Origin: Alphaproteobacteria bacterium
GTDB lineage: Bacteria; Pseudomonadota; Alphaproteobacteria; Rhodospirillales; Magnetospirillaceae
Reading direction: 5' to 3'
DNA: 38,947 bases
Assembly: GCA_021325215.1 (NCBI GenBank)
Contig: JAJPHO010000002.1
Coordinates: 1 to 38,947 of the forward strand
Shown here: positions 1-10,841 of the stretch, one piece after another
How the letters are laid out: the number at the start of each line of letters is the position of its first letter
Position numbering within the stretch: position 1 is the stretch's first letter
The notes under the pieces: model-generated
What the model was told of the DNA's origin: nothing
What the model saw: only the letters and a program-made list of their open reading frames with translations
Database searches by the model: none
Translations under genes and position numbers: made by a program

Positions 1-342
1 CAGGCCCGTGCCGCCCTGACTCCCGGCAAGACCGCGCCGGCCGCCGCGCCTGACGGCACCAAGGGCGAGCAGTTCCTGCTGGCCAAGTCCGGTGGCGACA
101 AGGCGCCGAAGGACATCCGCCGCACCGTCAACGAGGAGACCACCCAGATGGTCGAGGCCGACGATCATTTCGTCGACCGCCTGATGTTCTGGCAGGATAA
201 GGCTCCGCCCGGCGACATCGTCAATCCGGGCGCGGAAAGCAAGCGCCTGAAGGACAATGCCGCGGCCGGCAAGTCGCCGACCGAAGGGCAGACCGTCGTC
301 ATCGAGCGGAAGACGTCCTATTTCTGGGACAATTTCTTCTGA
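1..342 (+). CDS. DUF3035 (BamF-like) lipoprotein, C-terminal part
   Basis: An open frame runs in from the left edge and stops at TGA 340-342, giving the last 113 residues. The segment has the ending I associate with the DUF3035 family of alphaproteobacterial outer-membrane lipoproteins, sometimes called BamF: an acidic stretch (NEETTQMVEADDHFVDRLMF), then a conserved WQD, and a basic, aromatic end (ERKTSYFWDNFF). In this family the lipobox and signal peptide are at the N terminus, which is outside the window. The likely role is as an accessory of outer-membrane protein assembly, facing the periplasm. The match is from remembered family patterns, not a search. prfC begins 11 bp downstream, so the two may be co-transcribed. 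Confidence 0.65.
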   Translation, partial: QARAALTPGKTAPAAAPDGTKGEQFLLAKSGGDKAPKDIRRTVNEETTQMVEADDHFVDRLMFWQDKAPPGDIVNPGAESKRLKDNAAAGKSPTEGQTVVIERKTSYFWDNFF

Positions 343-352
343 TCTCGTTCCG

Positions 353-1936
<1,584 letters not shown>

Positions 1937-1937
1937 A

Positions 1938-2402
1938 ATGAGCGACGCCCTCATCCGACCTGTGATGAGGGCCGACCGCGAAAAGTGGCAGGTGCTGTGG
2001 GACGGCTATAACGAGTTTTATGGCCGTACCGGCGCCACCGCGCTCGATCCCGGCGTCACCGGCATGACCTGGGCCCGCTTCTTCGACAGCTATGAGCCCG
2101 TCCATGCTTTGGTCGCCGAGCGTGGCGAGGAGCTGCTCGGGCTGGCCCATTTCCTGTTCCACCGCAGCACCACCACCATCGAACCGTTCTGCTATCTGCA
2201 GGATCTGTTCACGACCCAAGAGGCGCGCGGCCAGGGTGTCGGCCGCGCTTTGATCGAGGCGGTCTATGACCGCGCCCAGCAGGCGGGAGCCCCGCGGGTC
2301 TATTGGCAGACCCACGAGAGCAACGAGACGGCGATGCGGCTCTATGACACGGTGGCCGAGAAGTCCGGCTTCGTCGTCTATCGCCGCCGATTTATTCCCT
2401 GA
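1938..2402 (+). CDS. GNAT-family N-acetyltransferase
   Basis: A 154-residue protein that starts one base after the prfC stop, so it is very likely in the same operon. The acetyl-CoA-binding motif of the GNAT fold is visible as ARGQGVGRALIEAVYDRAQQ (about residues 95-114), followed by the usual WQTHESNETAMRLYD segment (motif B region, 'N..A..LY'). The acceptor substrate cannot be told from sequence. Small GNAT enzymes of this kind acetylate amines, amino acids or protein N-termini. Its last 11 bases overlap the 3' end of the convergent cyclophilin gene. Confidence 0.88.
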   Translation: MSDALIRPVMRADREKWQVLWDGYNEFYGRTGATALDPGVTGMTWARFFDSYEPVHALVAERGEELLGLAHFLFHRSTTTIEPFCYLQDLFTTQEARGQGVGRALIEAVYDRAQQAGAPRVYWQTHESNETAMRLYDTVAEKSGFVVYRRRFIP

Positions 2403-3273
2403 CCGGCACGGCCACATTGCAGACATTGGTGAAATTGGCCTTGTAGACGTGGAAATCGTCGGGCGGGTTGCGCCGGGTTTCCAGATAGTCCTTCCAGGTC
2501 TTGCTGCCGGTTTTCAGGATCTGCAGCTTGGGCCGCTGGTCGGCCGGCAGATCGGCCATCAGCTTGACCGAGTTGATCTTCACCAACTGCTCGGGCTTGT
2601 CATACATGCCCATCGGGGCGGTGCCGCGCGGCAAAGCGGACAGATATTCCATGCCCTTCAGCACGCGCCCGACCACGGTGATGTTGAGGTCGAGCATGCG
2701 CGGGCTCTGGCCGATGATGGCGTAGAGTTCGGCGCCGGTGCTGCTGTCGACTTCCATATTGCGGCCGGCGCCGACCACGCCGTAGCAATGGGTGATCCAG
2801 GCCTTGTTCTGCTTGGGGTCGGCGGCGACCGGGAAGCCTTCGCTCCAGCCGGTCAGCGGCGCCCAGCCGTCGCGGTCGGCCAGCTTGCTGAAGGGCAGGC
2901 TGCCCTTGAACGGGATCGAGAATTCGGCCGGCAGATGGGCCGAGGCGGCGCCGAGCGGCTTGGCTTTGGCCTTGTCGTCCTCGTTCGGATCACCCCATTG
3001 GGTGACGAAATTGTCCTGCACGCGCACCACCGCCAGATTGTCGTAATACCCCTCATGGGCCAGGGTGCGGATATTGGCGACATGCTCGGGTGCAAAGCGC
3101 GGCGCCAGCTCGATGATCACCTGATGGCCGTCGAGATCCATCACCAACCCGTTCTTGGGATCGAGCGGGCGCCAGTCCGAAGCCGGCGAGTCCTTGAGGA
3201 TTTCCGCCGGCGTCTTTGCCAGCGCAGGCGCGCACAGAGCCGAGAGCAACAGAAGGGCGGCAGCTCGCTTCAC
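2392..3273 (-). CDS. Periplasmic cyclophilin-type peptidyl-prolyl isomerase
   Basis: A 293-residue protein with a clear Sec signal peptide (MKRAAALLLLSALCAPALAK), so it should act in the periplasm as a proline-isomerising folding helper. The cyclophilin core begins about residue 45 (VMDLDGHQVIIELAPRFAPE) and includes the YYDNLAVVRVQDNFVTQWGD segment, which corresponds to the catalytic Arg region and the F-x-x-Q-x-GD motif of cyclophilins. It is longer than minimal cyclophilins. An extra insertion of about 100 residues and a C-terminal tail match a subgroup seen in alphaproteobacteria. The start is GTG 3271-3273, with an AAGGAG ribosome site about 8 bases upstream. It is divergent from alaS. 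Confidence 0.88.
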   Translation of the reverse strand: MKRAAALLLLSALCAPALAKTPAEILKDSPASDWRPLDPKNGLVMDLDGHQVIIELAPRFAPEHVANIRTLAHEGYYDNLAVVRVQDNFVTQWGDPNEDDKAKAKPLGAASAHLPAEFSIPFKGSLPFSKLADRDGWAPLTGWSEGFPVAADPKQNKAWITHCYGVVGAGRNMEVDSSTGAELYAIIGQSPRMLDLNITVVGRVLKGMEYLSALPRGTAPMGMYDKPEQLVKINSVKLMADLPADQRPKLQILKTGSKTWKDYLETRRNPPDDFHVYKANFTNVCNVAVPVRE

Positions 3274-3352
3274 GGACAGTCTCCTTGCTTGGGACGGGGT
3301 GGGTTGTTAAAAGACAGGCTAACTCTGGATCATCAGGATCATCGGTAATTCC

Positions 3353-5989
<2,637 letters not shown>

Positions 5990-6006
5990 TATATCGCGGT
6001 ATGATG

Positions 6007-6080
6007 TATTGTGCAGTGCACAATAATTTGATTGAAATTTGCCGGGAAAGGGGTATCATTCATCGTGCTGCATTGCAGCA
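6007..6080 (+). promoter_or_regulatory. Phasin promoter with two palindromic operators (PhaR-like)
   Basis: Two perfect palindromes bracket a good sigma-70 promoter. Site 1 is TATTGTGCAGTGCACAATA (6007-6025, nine-base arms around one base). Site 2 is TGCTGCATTGCAGCA (6066-6080, seven-base arms) and contains CTGC-N3-GCAG, the target pattern reported for the polyhydroxyalkanoate repressor PhaR in Paracoccus. Between them lie TTGAAA (6032-6037), a 16-base spacer and TATCAT (6054-6059), placing the start point at about 6066, on site 2. Operator centres are 57 bp apart. The geometry fits repression by a factor that occupies both flanks of the promoter. That the factor is PhaR is inferred from the motif and the phasin gene downstream. 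Confidence 0.75.
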
Positions 6081-6118
6081 AAGTGAGTGCCCCCCTCTCT
6101 TTCAGCAAGGACAGAATC

Positions 6119-6478
6119 ATGACCGCCAACACCACCCAGTCGCTCGATCAGTTCGTCGCGTTCGGCAAGGAAAATGTCGATGCGTTCGTCAAGAGCAGCA
6201 GCCTCGCCGTCAAGGGCATCGAAGAGCTGACCAAGGCCTACACCACCCTGGCCAACCAGCAGATCGAGCAGACCGTTTCCGCGGTCAAGGCTCTGTCGGC
6301 GGTCAAGTCCCCCTCCGAATTCCAGGCCGTGTACTCCAACCTGGCCAAGACCAGCCTGGAGACCTTGGTCGCCGAGGGCCGCAAGCTGCAGGAACTGACC
6401 AGCTCGGTCGTCACCAGCAGCGCCGCCCCGATCAACGCCCGCATCCAGGCCGTCGCCGGCAGCTTCAAGGCCGCCTGA
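6119..6478 (+). CDS. Phasin family protein (PHA granule surface)
   Basis: A 119-residue, helix-rich protein lacking Cys and Trp, typical of short phasins that coat polyhydroxyalkanoate granules. The N-terminal half has the Phasin_2-like pattern (SLDQFVAFGKENVDAFVKSS, then KGIEELTKAYTTLANQQIEQ), with amphipathic helices to the end. ATG 6119 follows an AAGGA ribosome site at 6107-6112. An in-frame ATG at 6032 is rejected because it lies in the promoter -35 region. The gene stands alone: its own regulated promoter is upstream and a strong terminator hairpin is downstream. It implies that this organism stores PHA. Confidence 0.88.
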   Translation: MTANTTQSLDQFVAFGKENVDAFVKSSSLAVKGIEELTKAYTTLANQQIEQTVSAVKALSAVKSPSEFQAVYSNLAKTSLETLVAEGRKLQELTSSVVTSSAAPINARIQAVAGSFKAA

Positions 6479-6497
6479 ATCCCGGCCTGACTTTCGG

Positions 6498-6539
6498 AAC
6501 GGCCGGCGTGGCGCCCGATGGCGCTGCGCCGGCCGTTTT
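6498..6539 (+). terminator. Rho-independent terminator of the phasin gene
   Basis: An 11-bp perfect stem (AACGGCCGGCG at 6498-6508 pairs with 6527-6537), an 18-base loop with further self-pairing, and a TTTT run at 6536-6539. It sits 20 bases after the phasin stop. It also ends only 10-12 bases before the next start codon. Confidence 0.85.
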
Positions 6540-6548
6540 CATGTCATC

Positions 6549-7946
6549 ATGCTGACGCCGCGCCAGGCGCTGGCCGTCCTGCCGGCCGAGGCCCCGCTGC
6601 TCAATGCGGCGGGCACCGCGCTGGCCGCCTCCGATCCCGCTGCCGCTTCCGACTGGTTCCGCCGCGCCGTCCGGATTACACCGGGCGAGCCCGAACCCTG
6701 GGCCAATCTCGCCGCGTCCCTGCTGGCCCTCGGCCATGACGCTGACGCGCATCACGCTGTTACTCGGGCGCTGATCCTGGCGCCGGGCAGCGCTGAGGCC
6801 TGGAACAATCTCGGCAACACCCTTTTCGAACAGCGCGCCTATGGGCCGGCGCTCGCCGCCTTCGGACGGGCGCGGCGGATCGCGCCGCTGTTCGCCGATG
6901 CCTGCCTCAATGAAGGCGGTCTGCGCCTCGATCTCGGCGAGGCGGGCGAGGGGGCAAGGCTGAGCCGTCTCGCCGTGGCGCTGTCACCCGATCTGCCGGG
7001 GGCGTGGAACAATCTCGGCAATGGCCTGCTGCTGGAATGCCGCCTGGCCGAGTCCGACGCCGCTCTCCGCTACGCCGTCCTGCTGGCGCCCGATGATGCG
7101 CAGATCCATTTCAACCGTGCCGCGCCGCTGCTGAAGATGGGCCGTTTCGAGGAAGGCTGGCGCGAATATGAATGGCGGCGCCTTACCCCTGCGGCGCTGG
7201 AGCGGCGCCGCAGGTTCGATCCGCCCGATTGGCCGGGCGGCGATCCCAAGGGCGTGACAGTGCTGCTGAGCACCGAGCAGGGCTTCGGCGACGCGCTGCA
7301 ATTCAGCCGCTACGCGGTATGGATGGCCGAACGTGGCGCCCGGGTGATCCTGCGCACCAACGCTCCGCTGGTGCGGCTGATGCGAACCTTGCCGGGCGTC
7401 TCCGGCGTGGTGAGCTTCGACGAGGAGCCGCCGCCGTTCGATTTCCATCTGCCGGTGATGAGCTTGCCTAATCTCTATGGCGAGATGCCGGTTCCGGTGC
7501 CTTATCTCTTCGCCGACCCTGCGGCGGTCGATCTGCCGGGGCTCAAGGTCGGCCTGGCCTGGTCGGGCAATCCGCGTCCCCGCCAGCGTTCCGCCCATCT
7601 GCTCGATGCCCGCCGCAGCCTGACGCGTGCCCATTTCGACGATCTGGCGGCGATCCCCGATATTTCACTGGTCAGCGTGCAGAGGGATGCGGGCGATTTC
7701 GCCGATACGGCCTCCCTGATCATGGCGCTCGATCTGGTGGTTTCGGTCGACACCGCGGTGGCCCATTTGGCCGGCGCCCTGGGCAAGCCGGTCTGCATCC
7801 TGTCGCGCTTCGACGGTTGCTGGCGCTGGCTGCAGGGGCGGGACGATACGCCCTGGTATCCCAAGGCGCGCCTGTTCCGCCAGCCGGCCCCGGGCGACTG
7901 GGAGTCGCCACTCGGTGCGCTCCGTAAACATATTGTTACATTATAA
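6549..7946 (+). CDS. TPR protein with glycosyltransferase-9-like C-terminal domain
   Basis: A 465-residue protein in two parts. Residues about 1-215 are tetratricopeptide repeats (repeated WxNLxxxL-type units such as PEPWANLAASLLALG, AEAWNNLGNTLFEQ and PGAWNNLGNGLLLE). Residues about 230-465 resemble the TPR-linked heptosyltransferase/GT9-like domain, with STEQGFGDALQFSRYAVWMA (nucleotide-sugar-type 'GxGD'), GLAWSGNPR, and the C-terminal SVDTAVAHLAGALGKPVCIL. These proteins are usually tied to glycan or flagellin modification, but the exact sugar and acceptor are unknown. No ribosome site is visible and the phasin terminator abuts the start. The sulfotransferase-like gene that follows may work with it. 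Confidence 0.8.
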   Translation: MLTPRQALAVLPAEAPLLNAAGTALAASDPAAASDWFRRAVRITPGEPEPWANLAASLLALGHDADAHHAVTRALILAPGSAEAWNNLGNTLFEQRAYGPALAAFGRARRIAPLFADACLNEGGLRLDLGEAGEGARLSRLAVALSPDLPGAWNNLGNGLLLECRLAESDAALRYAVLLAPDDAQIHFNRAAPLLKMGRFEEGWREYEWRRLTPAALERRRRFDPPDWPGGDPKGVTVLLSTEQGFGDALQFSRYAVWMAERGARVILRTNAPLVRLMRTLPGVSGVVSFDEEPPPFDFHLPVMSLPNLYGEMPVPVPYLFADPAAVDLPGLKVGLAWSGNPRPRQRSAHLLDARRSLTRAHFDDLAAIPDISLVSVQRDAGDFADTASLIMALDLVVSVDTAVAHLAGALGKPVCILSRFDGCWRWLQGRDDTPWYPKARLFRQPAPGDWESPLGALRKHIVTL

Positions 7947-8023
7947 CGACTGGCGGAAATATCGCTGAAAGATGGAGCTCCTAGGATCAAAGAACGTCAA
8001 AGGGACTCTAGGGGAATAGTGGC

Positions 8024-8851
8024 ATGAGCTTTTTAGGGAAAAGCTCCGGCGGGCTGGCTACGGCTCCGCAGGAGAAACCGGTGGCCTTGCCAGTCGTCGA
8101 TCCCACCCGCCGCCGTTTCCTGATCGTTTCGGACGGACGAGCCGGCTCGACCCTGATTACCGCCATTCTCGGCGCCGCCGGCCTCGATCTCGGCATGCCG
8201 TCGGTCGGCGATTGGAATCCGCTGGGCGGGGCTTACGAGCATCCCGGCCTGGCCGAGCTGAACCGCGCGCTGGAGACCGCCGAGCACCTGTCCGCCCTCG
8301 ACGAACGCTTCCCCGGTTTGCAGGCCATTTCCCGCTTCTATCGCAGCCGCGCCAAGCGGCGGGTGCGCAAGCTGATGAGCCTGGGGCAGTGCGTGAAATG
8401 CTCGCCGCTCGCCGCCGGCTATGTCTTCAAGATCGGGCTGATGCCGCAGATCATCACCGTCTATCGCGATTTCGGCGATCTCGCCCGCTCGAAGATGCTG
8501 CTGGAACGCATGCCTTGGCCGGCCATCGCCGATCGCGCGATCCATACCTATCGCAACGCCCTGATCGGCATCCATACCTTCGGCGGCTGCGCCATCTCCT
8601 ATGACGAGATGATCGATCCGCAGCAGACCGCCTGGCTGCAGGCGCTGGCCGACTGTACCGGGCTGGATTACCAGTCGCTGGCCGAGTCGCGCGCCAAGAT
8701 CGCGCGGCCCAAGCCGAAGGGGAACCGCGAGGCGCAATTGTTCCATCTCGACGAGCGCCTCGATTCGGTCGAACGCGACCTGCGCGCCTTGCACGGACGC
8801 TACACGCCGCCCAGCTGGCAATATCTCCGCGCCGCCGCCGCGGCAAAATGA
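8024..8851 (+). CDS. Sulfotransferase-like P-loop protein
   Basis: A 275-residue protein. The segment RRFLIVSDGRAGSTLITAIL (about residues 29-48) has the form of the 5'-phosphosulfate-binding loop of PAPS-dependent sulfotransferases, where a 'GRSGST'-like loop follows the first beta strand. A later segment, IITVYRDFGDLARSKMLLER (about 145-165), looks like the 3'-phosphate-binding strand with its 'YRD/R' pattern. The acceptor cannot be predicted. It lies 77 bp after the TPR glycosyltransferase-like gene, so a joint role in modifying a surface glycan is plausible. An AGGGGA ribosome site precedes ATG 8024. A 14-bp direct repeat (GCGGCAAAATGATT at 8840-8853 and 8866-8879) includes the stop codon. 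Confidence 0.6.
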   Translation: MSFLGKSSGGLATAPQEKPVALPVVDPTRRRFLIVSDGRAGSTLITAILGAAGLDLGMPSVGDWNPLGGAYEHPGLAELNRALETAEHLSALDERFPGLQAISRFYRSRAKRRVRKLMSLGQCVKCSPLAAGYVFKIGLMPQIITVYRDFGDLARSKMLLERMPWPAIADRAIHTYRNALIGIHTFGGCAISYDEMIDPQQTAWLQALADCTGLDYQSLAESRAKIARPKPKGNREAQLFHLDERLDSVERDLRALHGRYTPPSWQYLRAAAAAK

Positions 8852-8947
8852 TTCCCGCCGCGGAAGCGGCAAAATGATTATCGTTTTCATAGTCAGCTGA
8901 CAGCGCTGACGCTACTCTGGCATCGCAACCATAAAAACGAGGAAGCG

Positions 8948-10660
8948 ATGCGGAGAATATTGTTGTGCCTGCTGGCGTTTCTGAGCGTTCGCGCCTACGC
9001 CGAGCCGGCTGTTCCTCAGGACAGGCTGGGCCTGCAGCTCTATAGCCTGCATGAGGAGCTGGCCGCCGATCTGCCCGGCACGCTGACGCAGATCGCCGGA
9101 CTGGGCATCAAGAATGTCGAGATCTACGGCCTGCTGGGCCGCACGCCGGACCAGTTCAAGGCCGAGCTCGACCGCGCCGGGCTGAAGGCGGTCGGCTATC
9201 ACGTCCAGCTCGCGCAATTGCAGACCGACGTGCCCGGCATCATCGCCCAGAGCAAGCTTCTCGGCATCGGCCATGTCGGCGTCGCCTGGATCAAGCCGGC
9301 CAGCGCCGGTCCCGACGAGGGCATTACCGCCCATGACGTCGATGTCGCCGCCGACGCCTTCAACAAGGCCTGTCCCGCGCTGAAGGGGGCCGGGCTGCAT
9401 GTGTTCTATCACCTGCATGGCTTCGAATTCCGCAAGGATGAGACAGGTCGGACTTTACTCGACCGCTTCCTGGCCGAGACCGATCCGTCGTGCGTCGAGC
9501 TGCAGGTCGACGTGTTCTGGGTGGCCCAGGCCGGTGTCGATCCGGTCGCCCTCCTGCGCCGCTATCCCGAGCGGATCAAGCTTCTGCATCTCAAGGACAT
9601 CCGCAAGGGCGCCGCCATCGGCGGGATGGCCGGTCATGCGCCGAAGGAAGATTTCGTCGCCATGGGCGAAGGCTCGGTCGACTGGCCGCATTTGTTCGCG
9701 GCAGCGCGCGAGGACGGCGTGGAGTGGTACATCCTCGAAGACGAATCGGGCGATGTGATCAATCAGCTCAAGCGGTCGCTGCGCTATCTGGCCGACCATC
9801 CGCCGATCAGGCTCAAGAGTCATGTCTCGATCTTCGACCTGAAGACCCGCAAGGCCGAAGAGTTGTTCGCCGCCGATGGCGTGTGGGAAGCGCCGAACTG
9901 GTCACCGGACGGCAAGGCGCTGCTGGTCAATTCCGGCGAAAAGCTCTATCGCCTCGATCTCGCCAGCAAGACCCCGGTGGAAATTCCGCTGGGCGGTCTG
10001 CTGCCCAACAATGACAAGGGCTATTCACCGGATGGCAAGTCGATCGCCTTTTCGGCGGCGCAGGGGCCGGGGGCGCCGTCGCTGATCTACCGGGCCGGCG
10101 CGGACGGCTCCAACCGGACACCGATCGATTCGGACGGTCCGAGCTATTTCCATGGATGGTCGCCGGACGGCAAGGCCGTCGCCCTGGTCGCGCCGCGCGG
10201 CGGTCACTTCCACCTTTATTCCCGGGCCGCCGATGGCAGCGGCAGCGATCATGCGCTGACTTCCGCCGCCGCCAATGACGACGGGCCGGATTACAGCCCC
10301 GACGGCAAATGGATCTATTTCAATTCCGACCGCTCGGGCGGCTGGGACATCTGGCGCATGCCCAAGGACGGCGCCGGCGCCGATGACGCCAAGGCCGAGC
10401 GCCTGACCTCCGACGCCTGGGAAGATTGGTTCCCCCACCCCTCGCCGGACGGCAAGCATCTGCTGCTGGTGTCCTTTCCCGCCGGCGTGAAGAGCCACAA
10501 TGCCCGCCTGGACGGCATGGCGCTGCGGATGACCGGCCCGAAAGGCGGCAAGGTGGAAACGCTGCTGACCTTCTATGGCGGGCAAGGCTCGCTGAACGTC
10601 AATAGCTGGTCGCCGGATTCCACCCGCTTCGCTTTCGTGCGTTTCGAGGAGGTGCGGTAG
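8948..10660 (+). CDS. Secreted sugar isomerase/epimerase-like domain fused to a TolB-like propeller
   Basis: A 570-residue two-domain protein with a signal peptide (MRRILLCLLAFLSVRAYAEP). Residues about 25-282 match the xylose-isomerase-like TIM barrel (AP endonuclease family 2): GLQLYSLHEELAADLPGTLT, GIKNVEIYG, HLHGFEF, ELQVDVFWV, KLLHLKDI and a late YILEDE. Residues about 288-570 are a beta propeller with six PD40-type WSPDGK repeats (NWSPDGKAL, GYSPDGKSI, GWSPDGKAV, DYSPDGKWI, HPSPDGKHL, SWSPDSTRF). Each half is about the length of a stand-alone protein, and the frame is continuous with no sign of a sequencing artefact. It probably acts on or senses a carbohydrate in the periplasm, but its substrate is unknown. 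An AACGAGGA ribosome site precedes ATG 8948. Confidence 0.85.
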   Translation: MRRILLCLLAFLSVRAYAEPAVPQDRLGLQLYSLHEELAADLPGTLTQIAGLGIKNVEIYGLLGRTPDQFKAELDRAGLKAVGYHVQLAQLQTDVPGIIAQSKLLGIGHVGVAWIKPASAGPDEGITAHDVDVAADAFNKACPALKGAGLHVFYHLHGFEFRKDETGRTLLDRFLAETDPSCVELQVDVFWVAQAGVDPVALLRRYPERIKLLHLKDIRKGAAIGGMAGHAPKEDFVAMGEGSVDWPHLFAAAREDGVEWYILEDESGDVINQLKRSLRYLADHPPIRLKSHVSIFDLKTRKAEELFAADGVWEAPNWSPDGKALLVNSGEKLYRLDLASKTPVEIPLGGLLPNNDKGYSPDGKSIAFSAAQGPGAPSLIYRAGADGSNRTPIDSDGPSYFHGWSPDGKAVALVAPRGGHFHLYSRAADGSGSDHALTSAAANDDGPDYSPDGKWIYFNSDRSGGWDIWRMPKDGAGADDAKAERLTSDAWEDWFPHPSPDGKHLLLVSFPAGVKSHNARLDGMALRMTGPKGGKVETLLTFYGGQGSLNVNSWSPDSTRFAFVRFEEVR

Positions 10661-10693
10661 CTCCTGGCATCTTCCTGGGGCTGACGCGGCAGA

Positions 10694-10831
10694 TTCACCA
10701 CGAAGACACGAAGGCACGAAGGAAAATGCGCCGCAGGCAATCGTTCATCCTTCCAGACAGATGCTCTGGGAATGAAATGACTGCGCTTCGCGCTTTTCTC
10801 CTTCTTCGTGTCTTCGTGTCTTCGTGGTGAA
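10694..10831. repeat. Inverted repeat of CACGAAGA-type units
   Basis: A 28-base left arm (10694-10721) and a 28-base right arm (10804-10831) are reverse complements with one mismatch, separated by 82 bp. Each arm is made of short tandem units, CACGAAGA/CACGAAGG on the left and CTTCGTGT on the right, running into CTTCGTGGTGAA. I recognise this unit as a type of intergenic repeat found in many unrelated bacteria. It lies between the convergent isomerase-propeller gene and oxalate-CoA ligase gene, where a large hairpin could act as a bidirectional transcription stop. No T-run follows directly. Confidence 0.8.
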
Positions 10832-10841
10832 ATTCCTATTT

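Noticed and set aside
257-352. Longer N terminus for prfC from ATG 257
   Set aside because: The added residues lie in the upstream gene read out of frame and do not resemble RF3.
8840-8879. 14-bp direct repeat GCGGCAAAATGATT as a mobile-element target duplication
   Set aside because: The copies are only 26 bp apart with no element between; a local slip duplication is simpler.
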